NCBI RefSeq assembly: GCF_037975245.1
Contig: NC_092563.1
Coordinates: 28,297,960 to 28,361,959 of the forward strand
Direction: 5' to 3'
DNA from: Apostichopus japonicus
Lineage: Eukaryota; Echinodermata; Holothuroidea; Aspidochirotida; Stichopodidae
DNA length: 64,000 bases
This document shows positions 1 to 34,084 of the stretch, piece by piece. The translations under genes were made by a program, and so were the position numbers. The number at the start of each line of letters is the position of its first letter. The first letter of the stretch is position 1. The notes under the pieces are model-generated. The model saw only the letters and a program-made list of their open reading frames with translations. It made no database searches and was not told where the DNA came from.

Positions 1-586
1 TTCCCGACTTTTTTTTCAGTTGTAGAGGTTATGTTCCACGGAGAATAAGTTTACTTTGAATAGTTGGCAACATTTTGAAGAAATAATAAAGTATTACTAA
101 GCGTTTCTTGTGTCAATTTTTTAATATACTTTACCGTTGGTTCCAATAGAGTGAAAAGAATACAAAACTTCCACCCAACAACTTTGAAGCAGGGCCGGTT
201 AAAAACAAAACATGTTTCTCGTCCGCGCAAGGGGCCTCCTTTTTCCTGATTCCTGAGTCTGTATTCGGATAACAACAAATCTAAATTATCCTTAAAAATT
301 ATTTTGTAAAGGTTGCCACATATTCCAAACTAGTATTAGCGCATGAAAAGAAGAAAAATGGCCGCCGTTTTTTTTTTCAGATCTCAGTACGAGAAACATG
401 TATTTTGTTTGGATGTAGAACAACTTTCGTTAATGTGGTTAAGTTAATATTTTCCTACCCTAGCTGTATGTCGATTTTATAAACCTTCATGAAAACAGAC
501 TTTTTTGAAAATGGATTTTGAAGCTCAGTCAACAATTTAAGAAATGCTTACCGTTAAATACTGGCGTCAAATAATACATTTCGTAT
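1..586. other. Left edge, probable intron of the UBE2V-like gene; no feature recognised
   Basis: AT-rich sequence that should lie inside the second intron of the minus-strand UBE2V-like gene, whose remaining exons were not found in the window. I searched the minus strand for the next UBE2V exon, expected to encode the conserved ENRIYSL...YPE..P region, and did not see it. Short open frames here look random. Confidence 0.4.
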
Positions 587-1168
587 TTATTCCAATAAAG
601 ATCCACAAAGGATAAACATGCTAAGTATACAGAGCTTACTAAAGAGAAATAGAAACTGCATGTACATGGTCATTTTAAGTATCCAAATACTATACAAAGA
701 GATTGAGTTCACCGAAACACCCCTTTTCCCTACCACCTGAGGAAAACCGTCTTTTATAAATTATAGTACCATACAGTACTTTACATTTGATACAGAAGTT
801 ACTTCTACAACAACTTCCCAAAATTAGTGTCGCAATAGTTTAAGTTTTAACCGCACAGCACAGTACCATCGATAATTTGCATATTACACCAAAATTTACA
901 CTCGGCGTCCAGATGGCAGGAAAATGTAACATCATGTTCAATATGTTGTGTTGTTCCCATGGTGCGATGAACACGGGCAAGTTTGAATGTCGATGACCTA
1001 CTTATGTTCTGTGACCAATGTCAGTGGGAATTATGCGTGTAAAAACTCGGGTTTTTCCACATGTTACAGTATATATGTAGAAATTTTACGTAAGCGGAGC
1101 GAATTTCGGGGCGGCTCGTTGATTGTGAGGAAGCACTTTATCTAAGCATCAATATTTGTGAAAAATAT
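587..1168 (+). repeat. Dispersed repeat, copy 1 (about 580 bp)
   Basis: This segment recurs in the same orientation near 52379-52944 with only scattered substitutions and small indels. Both copies start at a TTATTCCAATAAAGATCC motif and end after TTTGTGAAAAATAT; the sequence outside is unrelated. Shared stretches include the CGGAGCGAA...GGGGCGGCTCG block near the right end. It is an interspersed repeat of unknown class. Copy 2 lies inside a larger transposon-like element, so this could be a fragment of that family or a separate element. No terminal repeat or target duplication was identified here. Confidence 0.8.
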
Positions 1169-1747
1169 CGTAAGGTTTTTCAAATATTCTCTTTGAATGT
1201 CCCCTCCATACAGTCTATCTCTCTTTGTCTGTCCACTCAAAGCTCGAGATTTATGATAATTCTGTTAGGGGAAAAATTATCGAAATATCGCAATAATTTT
1301 TGAACTATTTATCGTGACGGTAAAAAGCAAATATCGCACAACCCTATTTTCTATCCAAATTGCCGAGAATCAGTTTCATCATATAGGCAACTTGTCCAAG
1401 TAAAGGCCAAGCAACCTACCTTAACCTTAATTTTTTCCATGCCAGTAGTGCATAAGGCAATGGTTTCTGTAACAATAAGACTTCTTATGGGGTGGGGCTG
1501 TTAACCCCACACCCATTCCCCAACCCCCAACCTAGAGGATCAGGGGTTGTAGTTTGTCAGGTTTCTTCCCTGTGACCAGTCTGGCCAAGCAGCATGCAGC
1601 AGTAACTGTGCATAATTTCATTTGTAATACTTATAGGACCACAAATTAGCCCATGCAGCTTAACTCAGAAAGGGAAGAAAATGAGAACTTATTGACTTAT
1701 TATGCAACTGCTCTTGTGATGTGACAGTTGGGCGGAGCACTTGCTCC
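1169..1747. other. Intronic sequence, nothing specific
   Basis: No exon or repeat boundary is visible. A C-rich stretch near 1500-1545 is the only compositional feature. Confidence 0.4.
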
Positions 1748-2160
1748 ATCATAATAATAATAATAATATACAGTTCTTATAAGGCGCAAATATACACTAA
1801 AGTCTCTATGCGCTGAAAGGCCGGAAAACTACAAAGGTGAGAAAAGGTGAGACTTTAAAAGCGTTTTGAACCTGGTTACAGATTGAGCTTCTTTAATTCC
1901 GATTGGAAGGCCGTTCCAGAGGATAGCAGAAGAGAACTGAAATGAGCGAGAGCTGTATGACTTTGTGGACACAGAAGGGGCAACCATGCAGTAAAGATTT
2001 CGAACTGGATCGGAGGCAACGATGTGGCGTATACTCCTGGATGAGGTTTTGTAAGTATGTTGGAGCAAGTCCATGGAGACATTTAAATGTTAGCAGCAAG
2101 ATTTTGAAATTAATCTGTTGTGTCACTGGAAGCCAGTGTAGTTGCGTAGGATTGGGGTAA
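1748..2160 (-). mobile_element. 3' end of a CR1/L2-like non-LTR retrotransposon (LINE), degraded
   Basis: Read on the minus strand, two frames between about 2160 and 1829 together give the C-terminal tail of a LINE reverse-transcriptase ORF: a LTFKCLHGLAPTYL segment in one frame, then an RSFQFSSAILWNGLP segment and an FKTLLKSHLF end in another. The pattern 'S F..A...LWN.LP...R......FK..LK.HLF' is typical of many CR1, L2 and related LINE C-termini. A frame change separates the parts, so the copy is dead. Downstream on the minus strand a short 3' UTR with a GCGC-containing 'TATAAG' motif ends in TTATTATTATTATTATTATG (1750-1769), the microsatellite-type tail these LINEs use instead of poly(A). 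It is 5'-truncated and lies in the UBE2V-like intron. Confidence 0.8.
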
Positions 2161-2522
2161 CATGTTCAAACAGTTCCATACACAATACAGTACCACACAT
2201 TGAGACCTTTGAGAACCAACGGATTAACAGAACTCTTATAACAGGCCTTAACAGAAAAAGTGTTGAGAGGATGCTACTAAAATTTAACTAAAATTTAAAT
2301 TATTCTTTGCATAAGTGGTACAACATTTTCCACAGCAATGAAAATCAGCTTGACAAATTCTGAGTTTCTGACTGAGGATAGATTTAACATATAGCCGATA
2401 TGACACTACAGCAGCTTCTGTTGAGATGTTGTGGTGCCCCATCCCTCTAACAAGAAACTACAACCTTATCCATTGATTGATGACAATGATGAAATAAGAA
2501 GGGAAAAAAAGATAAAAGTTAC

Positions 2523-3804
2523 CCCAGAAGGTCCAATAACTGTGGCTTGCCAATATGTCAATGTATCATCATCATCCCTGACCAGACCCCAGCTGATGGT
2601 ACTGTCATCGGATGTCTTCTCTCCTTCCTCTAACTCCTCTAAAAGTTTAAAGCTTCTTGGTTTAACTGCATGGAAAAGATGTCAAAGAACGGAAACTGCC
2701 AGATCAAATCTATTCTTCTATTTCAATAAACAACTTCCACACATTTGTCACTCAGGGCATAGTTCTAGTACTGTAGGCTTTCACTCCCTGAACTTTCAGC
2801 AGTATTTTATGACTGAGTTGAGGACTATACACCACTCATGTGCAGGCATTTTCCTCCATATTAAAGGCATTGAAGACTCGCCCCAAACCGCATGTGGCCA
2901 TCTGAAAAGTTAACTTTCTGTTGCTTGCAAGTGACGTTTTGTTTGTGTCGCTACAAAATGCAGACAGTAATGAAATGTGATACCTTGTTATCTTTAGCTG
3001 GACCTGAGATGTCCATTGCTGTATCGTTTATACACTGTGCTGTGGGTTTTGACCGCAGCTGTATGTACTGACTGTACACTAGTGTCTAGTTACCGACGGT
3101 AGCAAGCTGTGTGTGTATTTTCTGGGATCGATGGTGGTGTCTAACACTTCTGTTACACCTCATTCGATACTAGGTCAGATTACCGGCATTAGACGTTTCT
3201 TTTTGCGTGAGTCATCACACCCTTTAACATATTATATTATTCAAAGTTAAATGCATATGTGCATGTTGTTCACACATTGTAAAAGCTAGGCCTGGATATG
3301 TAAAATTAGAACGAGTAAAAGTTCAAAGTCGTCACTGGACCTACTAGTGCTAGGATACTTTCAATAGAAGAAAGTTGACTAACAATCATCGCAAAGTTAT
3401 TCACAAAGGCCACATTCCCACAGTAATCTCTGGGTTATCTTTATAATGTTGCAATTTGCATTGGGCTGCTAGTGCTACCTAGGTCTAACTTAGTACTAGG
3501 AATAGTATACTTTTGACCCAGTATGCATTTCCTAGCCATGTTAACATTAGGCTAATCGTCACCATTGTGATGTCGTGAACTAAGAGTAAGACCTAACGTT
3601 TCACTGGCAACAAATAACATTGTCATTGGCCTGCACTATACAGCTACAGACTGCCCAACTCGCCATTCATTTTCTAAATGAGGCTTCCAACACAATACCA
3701 CTAATCTAGGCCAAGACAATTTCGTTCCCTTCAGTTCAAAAGCGGTGGTTATAAATTTCATTTTGGGTATGTATTACACTATAAATCTGCTCACCTGCCG
3801 CCAT
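2523..3804 (-). CDS. Ubiquitin-conjugating enzyme E2 variant (UBE2V/Mms2 family), first two coding exons, partial
   Basis: UBE2V proteins lack the catalytic cysteine and pair with Ubc13 (UBE2N) to build K63-linked ubiquitin chains for DNA damage tolerance and NF-kB signalling. Two coding exons are seen on the minus strand. Exon 1 (3804..3795) gives Met-Ala-Ala plus one base at a GTGAGC donor. Exon 2 (2665..2523) follows a CATGCAG acceptor, completes a Val codon and encodes [16 protein letters not shown], then [19 protein letters not shown] and ATVIGPSG, before a GTAACT donor. This tracks the human UBE2V1/2 N-terminus ([39 protein letters not shown]) almost residue for residue. Phases match at the junction (1 then 2 bases). 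The family is about 145 residues long; 51 are here, and the remainder must lie left of base 1 unless this is a fragment. The plus-strand open frame over 2431-2913 is an antisense shadow of exon 2. Confidence 0.85.
2666..3794 (-). other. Intron 1 of the UBE2V-like gene
   Basis: Bounded by a GTGAGC donor at 3794 and a CATGCAG acceptor ending at 2666 on the minus strand. I see no other coding exon or repeat in it. Confidence 0.7.
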
Positions 3805-5610
3805 TCTTAACTAATATTGGGTTACTTCTGTGCCACTATTAAATCACCGATGTTGGCATGGACTGTATGGTTAACCTGTAACAACGTTTAACACTGCACT
3901 ACAATAAAGATATGCATGCAATTATCCGTAGGCTCGATACATTGGAGGAATAAACGAGAGACATCGAGAAAAGGTGTAAGTCTATGGAACGCCAGGAGGG
4001 AATCAAAATATACCATTCATTCATGCATTGGGAAATTAGTTGACAAAGGAACCACTAACATTATTACGTTTATGGACGTCACGCTTTGTAAAGAATCACC
4101 ACAGGCATATTCTGCCGTTACGTTAGGTGCCAAGTGGTAAATCATTACATATTATCACAATCGCACCCACTTTTCACCGTTATCATAGGGTGGTGAGCTG
4201 AAAACAATGTAAAAATTAAACTCAAAAAAGGAATCCACACCGTGCTAGTTGAATACCCCATCTAGGGATATGCCTGTTTTTAATTTTTACTAGTTGATGA
4301 TGGATCACAGTAGGAGGCTTGTGATGCCATCCGAACATTCTTCGAAAGCTTAGATGTATCCTTGAAACTTGATACTTTTGAAATGTTTAGTTTGCTGTCA
4401 AAGTTCTCTGTGTTTAGAGTTTCATAATTTCGTCTTTTTTGTAGAAATATTCTTTTCCTCTGTGAAGAAATGATTGACTAAATATAAAAGAAAACAAAGA
4501 CACTTTCAGTTGTTGAAATAGTTGATGAAATTACCCATCCTGTGCAGTGGTTGCGAAATGTATTTTACAAAATACCAGAAAGTTTCATGATTTTACTTTT
4601 CGCGATAAAATACTACACGAACATGCAGAAAATGTTCAGCAATTTTACTAAGGAATCAATTTCAGCTCCTGGAACTTCTTTCGAAGGACAGTAATTGCAT
4701 ATCGCAATTGTTTAGAGGCAACACAACCAGTTGACATTCTTTGAATAGAGATACGGGGTTTCCCGAGGTTTCGTTCAAGTGTGTGTGTAAAACATTGCAA
4801 ACTATGACATATCTCAAAAGAAAGGATAAGGAGAGAGACCAAACGCCCGGCCTCCCCACAATGGCGAAAACAATCATTTGAATCGGATGGGACTGGGGGG
4901 GGGGGGTACTAAATTCCTCAACTGATTTATGTAGCGGCGTGATTTTATAGAAGGGCAAGAGTTCGATCAAATGATTTTATAAAAGATGAGGTGTCACTGT
5001 GTGAACGTTGAAGCTCACTCCCATAAACCGGGGGTCTTAGGATCCTCCCGCACCAAAGAATGAAAGCTTAAGCGTCCAATGGAGCATTCTGAAGCTTATT
5101 TAAACCATTAACTACTAGGCCTTTTATTGGTCTAAACGCAAGTTCGTGCTGATACATTTTGTTAATTTTTGTGTGAGGTACACACCCACACCACAACTGG
5201 ATCCCCTTCAGAGGGAGTCTTGTGCCAGGAAGAGTGGTTTGATTCTTCCTCTACTGAATGTAAAAATAAAAATCCGCCACTTGAACATTTCCCCACACTG
5301 TCTGACGATGGAGGTGGAGCATGACCCCTGCCCCACCCCCTTGTGCACGTCAATGGTTCCCGTCAAGACCCCAATGGGGTTTCAAGCATTCCACAATTGC
5401 ATAAAGCTACTGAAATAAGTCATTTCTTAGGGTACGTTAAACGCATCACAATTGCTCAGTATCAGCAGACGGAGTAGAAGTTGCATAGCTAAACCGAAAG
5501 TAAAGAATACATTTCACAGTTATGCTGACTGACTGACGTGATCTACAATAGACACAATCGGCGACCGGCGTCACGTGAGCTATAGTGGGTATACAATGTA
5601 AACAAAGCAA
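3805..5610. other. Intergenic region between the UBE2V-like start and the YqaJ frame
   Basis: Contains the presumptive promoter and 5' UTR of the minus-strand UBE2V-like gene just right of 3804. A long G run sits near 4896-4907. Short open frames here (for example 3916-4140) match nothing I recognise and have no splice or family support. Confidence 0.4.
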
Positions 5611-6432
5611 GTGCGGTGTATGGCAACAACATGGCGTCAGCCGAGTGCCACTGTTGTAAGGGTCATGATTCTTGTTGCATTTGTTGGTTACATCACGATT
5701 TCAACTATTCTAAATCCATCGGAAGTGTGCCCAGTGTCAACGGCCAAACTTTGTCGGAATGGTTTGGCAAAGCTCCTAAAAACAGGGGGCACAAAATCCT
5801 GGAAGTTTTTCAAGGAGAGAAAGCTGCGTTTAACTGCATCCAATTTTGGGAAAGTAAATAAGAGAGTAAAAGAGCCAACAGAGTCTTTCTTCAAAGCAGT
5901 ATTTTGCAGCAGAAATTTAGGCAGCATACGATCGGTTTCACATGGGCAAGCCAATGAGAAAACTGCGAAGAATGTGTATGCAAAGGAATGTGCCAAACAA
6001 ATCAAAAATTTCAGAGTTTTCGAGAGTGGGCTTCTTGTAAATCCAGATATGCCGCATCTTGGGGCAACACCAGATTGCAAAGTGTATGATCCATCAATGG
6101 AGGAGTGCTTTGGACTGTTGGAGATAAAGTGTCCACTTGTTCAGAAAGAAATATTTCTCGAGGAAGCTGTATCCTCGAAAGGTTTCTATTTAAAGAAAGG
6201 ACACACTAACATGTAATCCCTCATGAAAAATCATCCTAATGGGTATCAGGTCCAAGGACAATTAGCAATCTCAGGGTTATCATGGTGTGACTTTGTTGTA
6301 TATTTAAGTGATTCACATGAGGTGGCAGTAATAAGGATACTGTTTGATGAAGAATATTGGAATAGTTTGTTAAGTAAATTGAACAATTTTTATGTTAAGT
6401 CTCTTCCATTTATCAGATCTCTGTCAACATAG
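5611..6432 (+). pseudogene. YqaJ-family (lambda-exonuclease-like) nuclease, one in-frame stop
   Basis: YqaJ proteins are PD-(D/E)XK-fold 5'-3' exonucleases used by phages in recombination; many invertebrate genomes carry transposon- or virus-derived copies. The frame from 5611 shows, by residue, an RLTAS motif (73-77) after a Trp, GQANE (112-116), ATPD with the metal-binding Asp (155) and LEIKCP with Glu171 and Lys173. After codon 201 a TAA (6214-6216) interrupts. The same frame continues without shift to 6432, with the expected YQVQGQLAISG segment and a following CDFVVY motif. So the domain is complete across the stop and only one nonsense codon breaks it. The N-terminal 60 residues in this frame are less convincing. 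The frame starting at 5616 holds a Cys/His-rich stretch (AECHCCKGHDSCCICWLHHD) that could be a SWIM-like zinc finger joined by a frameshift or an intron. No terminal repeats were found around it. The alternative is a functional spliced gene with a short intron removing the stop. Confidence 0.7.
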
Positions 6433-7289
6433 AAAAGAAAGTGGAAAACAATCTGATTTCTGTGTTTAATCCATTCCATTTATCAGATCTATGTGAAAAT
6501 GTGCTTTAAAAAAAGAAAGCTGTATATATGTCTACTACAGTTGTATTTATTTGACAAAATATATAAATGAAAACCAGGTTGACACCGAACAAACAGTATA
6601 TATTATTGTAAGTTTAATTCATGTATTCAACACAATAACTATCATGTACTGAATAGAGTATACCATCTACAGTATGTCATCTACAAAAAAAATCTTTTCA
6701 ACACTACCGAAAGAATAATGTATGATGCCTGGCAAGAGGAAAATTATTGCAGTTACATGAAAAAAAATCCTATAATTTGACTAAATAATACATGTAGAAA
6801 TGTTGGCCTAGCCGGCTGAATTTCTTCATGTGTAATCTGGGGGGGGGGGGGGGCTGCTCTGACAAAGACAAATAAAAAAGATGACAATATGCAGGGGTTA
6901 TTATCTGTGATGGTAAACGTTATGAGTGTACACATGACCACCCCCCCCCCCAAAAAAAAATCCATGATCTGCCCCTGGTAATAAATACAACATGGAAACA
7001 TAATCATTTAACTTTTAAGGCAATGAACGGCAGTAAATTAACATTAACAACAATCTTTTTAACATATTTTTTTCATTTGAAGGGTGATCAGAAACTTATT
7101 CAATTTAAAATTCCATATGTTAATTAAACCAGCAACATTGTTCAAATGTTGTCAAAAGAAAAAGAAAAGTGTAAAGAATGACTTTGATTGCATAAGTTGC
7201 TGCTGATTTCTTGTGAACACTTACCAACCATCTGTTACTTTTTCATAAACACTTTATGACTTGAGATACTTTCTCTTCCACATTAACAA
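6433..7289. other. Intergenic, G and C homopolymers only
   Basis: Holds a G run of about 15 near 6839-6853 and a C run followed by an A run near 6942-6960. These may be the ends of an old miniature transposon, but I could not pair terminal repeats. No gene seen. Confidence 0.4.
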
Positions 7290-7672
7290 AATATTGAAAA
7301 TTGACGTTTTGCCGAGATACAAAAAGTCGTCAACTTGACAAAAATCTGAAAATTGACGTTTTTGCCGAGATACAACAAGTCGTCAAAATGACAAAATTCT
7401 GAAAATTGACGTTTTGCCGAGAAACAATAACTCATCAAAATGACAAAAATCTGAAAGTTGTCGTTTTGACGATTTGTATCTCGGCAAAACGTCATTTTCA
7501 GATTTTTCTCATTTTGACGAGTTGTCGTATCTCAACAACACGTCAACTTTCAGATTTTTTTCATTTTGACGACTTGTTATATTTCGGCTAAACGTTAAAA
7601 TTCAGATTTTTTTTCATTTTGACGACTTGTCGTATCTCGGCAAAACGTAAATTTTAAAAATTTTGTCATTTT
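7290..7672. repeat. Head-to-head minisatellite: about 52-bp units in two opposing orientations
   Basis: Three units around 7301, 7353 and 7406 carry TTGACGTTTTGCCGAGATAC followed by a spacer with CGTCAA. From about 7460 the same unit recurs in reverse complement (GTATCTCGGCAAAACGTC and variants near 7477, 7528, 7579 and 7631). The array is therefore a large imperfect inverted repeat with its centre near 7455-7470. Immediately right, CCCCTTACGTACACGCCTG (7687-7707) resembles the terminal end of a hAT-type miniature transposon, so the array may be the body of such an element; the matching left end was not found. Confidence 0.8.
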
Positions 7673-7707
7673 GACGACCCCTCGCCCCCCTTACGTACAC
7701 GCCTGTG

Positions 7708-9900
7708 AGTCAGCCCAACGATCCCACATCCATAACCCTCCGTGAAATTTTTGATACGCCTATACAGCCCGTCCATAAATGTTTCTTGCCCTATCTTTAA
7801 ACTTCTGTGCACGTCACTTTAACACATTTCGAATCATCTGAAGATAACCAGTGTGCATACATCAGCATACCAAAGGCAGTTTAACACACGAACAGCATTC
7901 AGTGACAGAAGTTAGTGCTGAGGGAGGTTGGTAAAATCACCAGTTGACGGGATGACTTGTGATACAATTTTATCAAGTTTTTGGTATAACTTATTATAAT
8001 TAAAGTTTGCATTTCACTGAAATCACGATCTCTAGAATAAGGTCGACATTTTAGACAATATTCGCCTTTGGGAGAACACGCATTCAGCTCTGTGTGTTCT
8101 TTTTCTGGAATAACATCCAATGTTTCGCTATGATATAGGAAACTTCTGCTCCCACTCCGCTAGCTTCGGGTGCACCATCAGCTAAGCTCGAATAACTTTT
8201 ACTACCATAAGAGGGCGTTATGCTGAAACATTTTATGCAACTCTGTGATTAGCACATAGCAAACATCTCCTTTTTGGCTGCCATGGACGCCTGAGATTTT
8301 ATTGCAGAGGACATGGCTACATTGGAGTCTTTTTTCGATCATCTGGTAATGAAAATGCAACGATTTTGTTAAAGGTTATGAGAACTTCCCTATATTTTCG
8401 CCAACATTCGATGTTGAAACAATGACCTTACTAGTGGAATGAAGGGCCCAAATTAAGTTCAGCAATAACTTACTTAGGCTTAACATTAGGTAACGGTAAT
8501 AAAGATTATCCTTAGGCTAGGCCTAGCTTGTAAGGGTAGCCTAACACTGTAATTGTAAAAGTAATAGTGTGGCTAATCTAAATACGATTTCTCACCGATT
8601 GTCACGTCGTAAGGAGGCACAAAAGATTTAGCATATGTATGCCTATTATGTCACGGCCTAGGTAAACTCAGTAATATAAATACATTCCTTTGGTAGGCCT
8701 ACTGATAAGATAAAATCCACAATTGTCTCATCTAGCCTAACTTCTAAGCTCAAGACATCCCCAGTGATTGTGAATACTGTTCTTGCCATTTTTGTTGCTG
8801 ATGTTGGCATAAGTAATCAATTAATCGCCAGTAGTCGCGATTATAATTTGGAAGTTTGATTAATCACGCTCAAAACCTAAGTTGCGATTACTCGACTACC
8901 AGCTAGCAGTAGCACTACACATCTGCTTTTGAAAAATAGCCTAACCTATCAAATATAACACTAAACCATAGCCTAAAATGTTTGGCCTTTGCTCAAATGT
9001 ACAGAATTGTTTTCCATCACTAAGAAGATGAACAGTTCATCGACCCCTGTGACCAGCTAGCTAGTGCACTGTGACTGCACTGCACTGCAAGTATCTGCTC
9101 CAGTTAGATTCATGCATTTTCTTGTCAGTAATACGCTTGTTTTACAGTGCAACATTCAGTCCTAGCAATGTTTGACATTTGCGCATAATCACAAATTTTA
9201 AAGTTAATAATTCATTAGGATTGCCAAAGTATTTGTCATTTTTTCAAACATGTTTAAAATGACAACATTACTGGTCTGGTTCACATTAATCGGATGTCTG
9301 ATTGAGTGTGTCGATTGCGGTGTAGTTTAATTTTACTTTGCAAAATATGTGCTTGCTATCGCCCTAGGCTAGAGCCTAGCCTAGAATGTTGAAAGTCCTT
9401 TCATAAAAAAGTCTTGCATACTAATCATCACACTGCTACAAGGTGTTACATCTATTCATTGTTTGCGCATTTGATTTTATAAGTGCTAGTAGTTGTTGTA
9501 GCCTCCTAGATTCATTTGAAAGTTTTTGATTTACTATGAAAGATTTAAAAAAATGTAGATTGAAAGTTGTTCATAGTTTCGTTTGGTAGATTTTTTAACA
9601 TGATTTAGACACCACATGTTAAGACAGGAAAGAACAAATAAAGACAATGCAACATGAAGAAAGACTTGTTTTGACTGTATTTCTGCAATGTAACAATGAC
9701 AGCACTTGATGGCACCATAACTGTAACTGGCTACAAAAGAAAGAGTCGAATATCAGCACTAGTTTGCATGTACGCCTTTGCGTAGTGAGGATGAAAATAC
9801 AGCATAGCATAGTTATACTATTTTCGTCCAGCCTAGCTGTTTATAATACATTTCTTTCGTTCTATTCACCACAGCCATTTACAGGAATCGTAGAGAAGAA
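7708..9900. other. Upstream region of the large HEAT-repeat gene, no gene found
   Basis: No coding exon supported on either strand. The 5' untranslated exon(s) and promoter of the plus-strand gene starting at 9965 should lie in or near this stretch, but no core promoter element stands out. Confidence 0.4.
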
Positions 9901-9903
9901 AGT

Positions 9904-9936
9904 ATGACGAAAATCTTCCTCTTCACCCCAGATTAG
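9904..9936 (+). promoter_or_regulatory. Possible upstream ORF (10 codons) before the large gene
   Basis: An ATG at 9904 opens a 10-codon frame ending in TAG at 9934-9936, 28 bases before the ATG chosen for the main protein. If this sequence is in the mature 5' UTR it could lower translation. A CCCCAG at 9925-9930 could instead be a splice acceptor that removes it. Inference only. Confidence 0.3.
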
Positions 9937-9964
9937 AAAGACGACCTTCTTGTAAGGATCAGTC

Positions 9965-32031
<22,067 letters not shown>

Positions 32032-34045
32032 CCTCACGGTTGTGCTATTTAGGGGAGCAGTACTTTCATCATCAGAAGGTTGGTAGTTGAAGGCTGGACT
32101 AACTGTCTAATTAGGAAGAAATAATTGGTGTGAACTTTGTCGTTTTTTGAATCCTTTCTTAAAGATGAGGAGGCCCACTGCAGCGTTGAGTGTATTTAAA
32201 AATAGAATATTTATGGCGAAAATTAAAACAATCCCGTTTAGTAATTAATGCTTCATCCCTCCCATCCACGTAATTGTAAAAAATAGAATAATTGAGGTCC
32301 ATTATGAAATCTTAACAGAGGAAATGTTGAAATTTTAAAAAATGTAACATTTTGGGGGAAATATTTATTAAGATCACTTCTTTGACTATTAGATCAATAT
32401 TTGAGGGTAGTATTACAAAGTTGATCCGTCTATTCTGAAACGATTGTTCTGTGTTGATTAATATGTGTTCATGCTTACCTGGGTGTTGTTATTTGTTTTT
32501 TCCCCTATGCAACCATGTAAATGAATGCTCGAAGTGTGCTTAAAACAGTTGATGTGACCAACACGGGACTCTTTTGCTATAAACTTTAAACCATATTTTC
32601 CTGTATTTTTTGTGAGATAGTTCAAAGGAAAACAGTGTTACAGAATAATAAACACAGCAAGTGGAATACTGTTTGGAAGAAAATGACCCAAAAGCACAAG
32701 CATTTGTGAGAGATGATGTCTGAAGAAATGGTTGGTAGAATATGTCAGACCTGCATATAGATATGTCTTGTCAATGGAAACTTTATTTGGTAAAATTCAA
32801 CTGTTTTTATAAATATATTTGTTTCTCTGAGCTATCTCTTTTAAAATATGCATTTCAAGAGAGATAAAAATGGAAAGCAAATTTTCCTATCAAGTGCCTA
32901 CACAAAGCGTATCCTTTATTTTTTTTAAATTGACGTATTTTAAATAAATTAATTATCTGTTCTTTTTTTTATAATAGCTTTTAAGAAAGATTGCTTTGCT
33001 AGAACCTGGGTTTGATGACTTTAAATTTGTATGTTTTTTTTTTTTTTTCTTCATTTTTTCATTTCATTGGGTTGGCAAGAAAATACCAACATAATGTGGT
33101 TGCTTTTGGATTTGGATTTTTACCGACATCTTCATTTCTTGTTGTGATTATTTTGCTAATTTACAAGGAATTTTGAGTGCAGACATCAAAGAAATTCTTG
33201 AATCATAAACCAAAGTCAAATCAAACCTTGATTTTATTTTGGGACGAAACTATTCTCAAAGTCCGAGGAAGGAGACATTCATTGCGAGAAATGTTTGTCA
33301 TATTTTTTTTTATATATTTTTTTTCCATTTGATGGAACCAGGTTTTGGGTTCTTTAGCACTGTCTAATGCTGTTTTTTAATGTACTTTACACCTTGTTGT
33401 CTTGTATAGAAGTTTTGTCACATTTTGATGTGCAATAAATTTATCCTTTTAGTGACAAAATATTTTTTCACAATTGCAGTTTGGATGAGCTTGGATGTGA
33501 CTGTGTGTAAGTTAAACAGGATGGAAAAAAAAAAATTAAATCAAATTATTGTATAGAGATTATTATTATTATTATTATTATTATATATGTAAAGCAGTAT
33601 TTGAAATGAGGGAGAAGGAGCTCTCTTTCAAAACAGATTCTGTAAATGAAATCACGTGTAGAATAAGTTAGTTTATCAGCAAGAAAAAATAATAAATAAA
33701 ATGTAGGTTCATTTTAAATTCAAAGGGTCTCAATCTCTGTCTGTTGCCATTAGTTCTGAGGCAATGTACTGATTCCAGCAGAGTATTTAGTATTGTGTGT
33801 TCACCCTGTACCGTCCCACACTGTCTGTATCAGGACACTCGTTCCATTTAAGACATGTTGACTATGGTTAGTGATCAGAGGAAAACCTCGTAGTCACATC
33901 GTTCGTGTTACGATGTATTTCTCTCTTTGTTGGAGTTTGATCCTGACAATAGCAGCATGGATTTTTGTTGTTGTGTAACTGTAGTCACCTTGTACCTCCA
34001 AGTCTGCCTCCATTTTGTCGGGGGATTGATGCTGTCTGCAACTGA
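32032..34045 (+). other. Probable 3' UTR and downstream flank of the large gene
   Basis: AT-rich, T-run-rich sequence with two AATAAA signals (32647 and 33434). An (ATT)n tract is at about 33559-33584. No coding exon of either converging gene seen. Confidence 0.5.
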
Positions 34046-34084
34046 GTGATTGTCTGTTTAGCCACTCTCTATATATGCATGCAG

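Noticed and set aside
2431-2913. 160-codon plus-strand frame as a gene
   Set aside because: It lacks an ATG at its start and overlaps in antisense the well-supported UBE2V exon 2.
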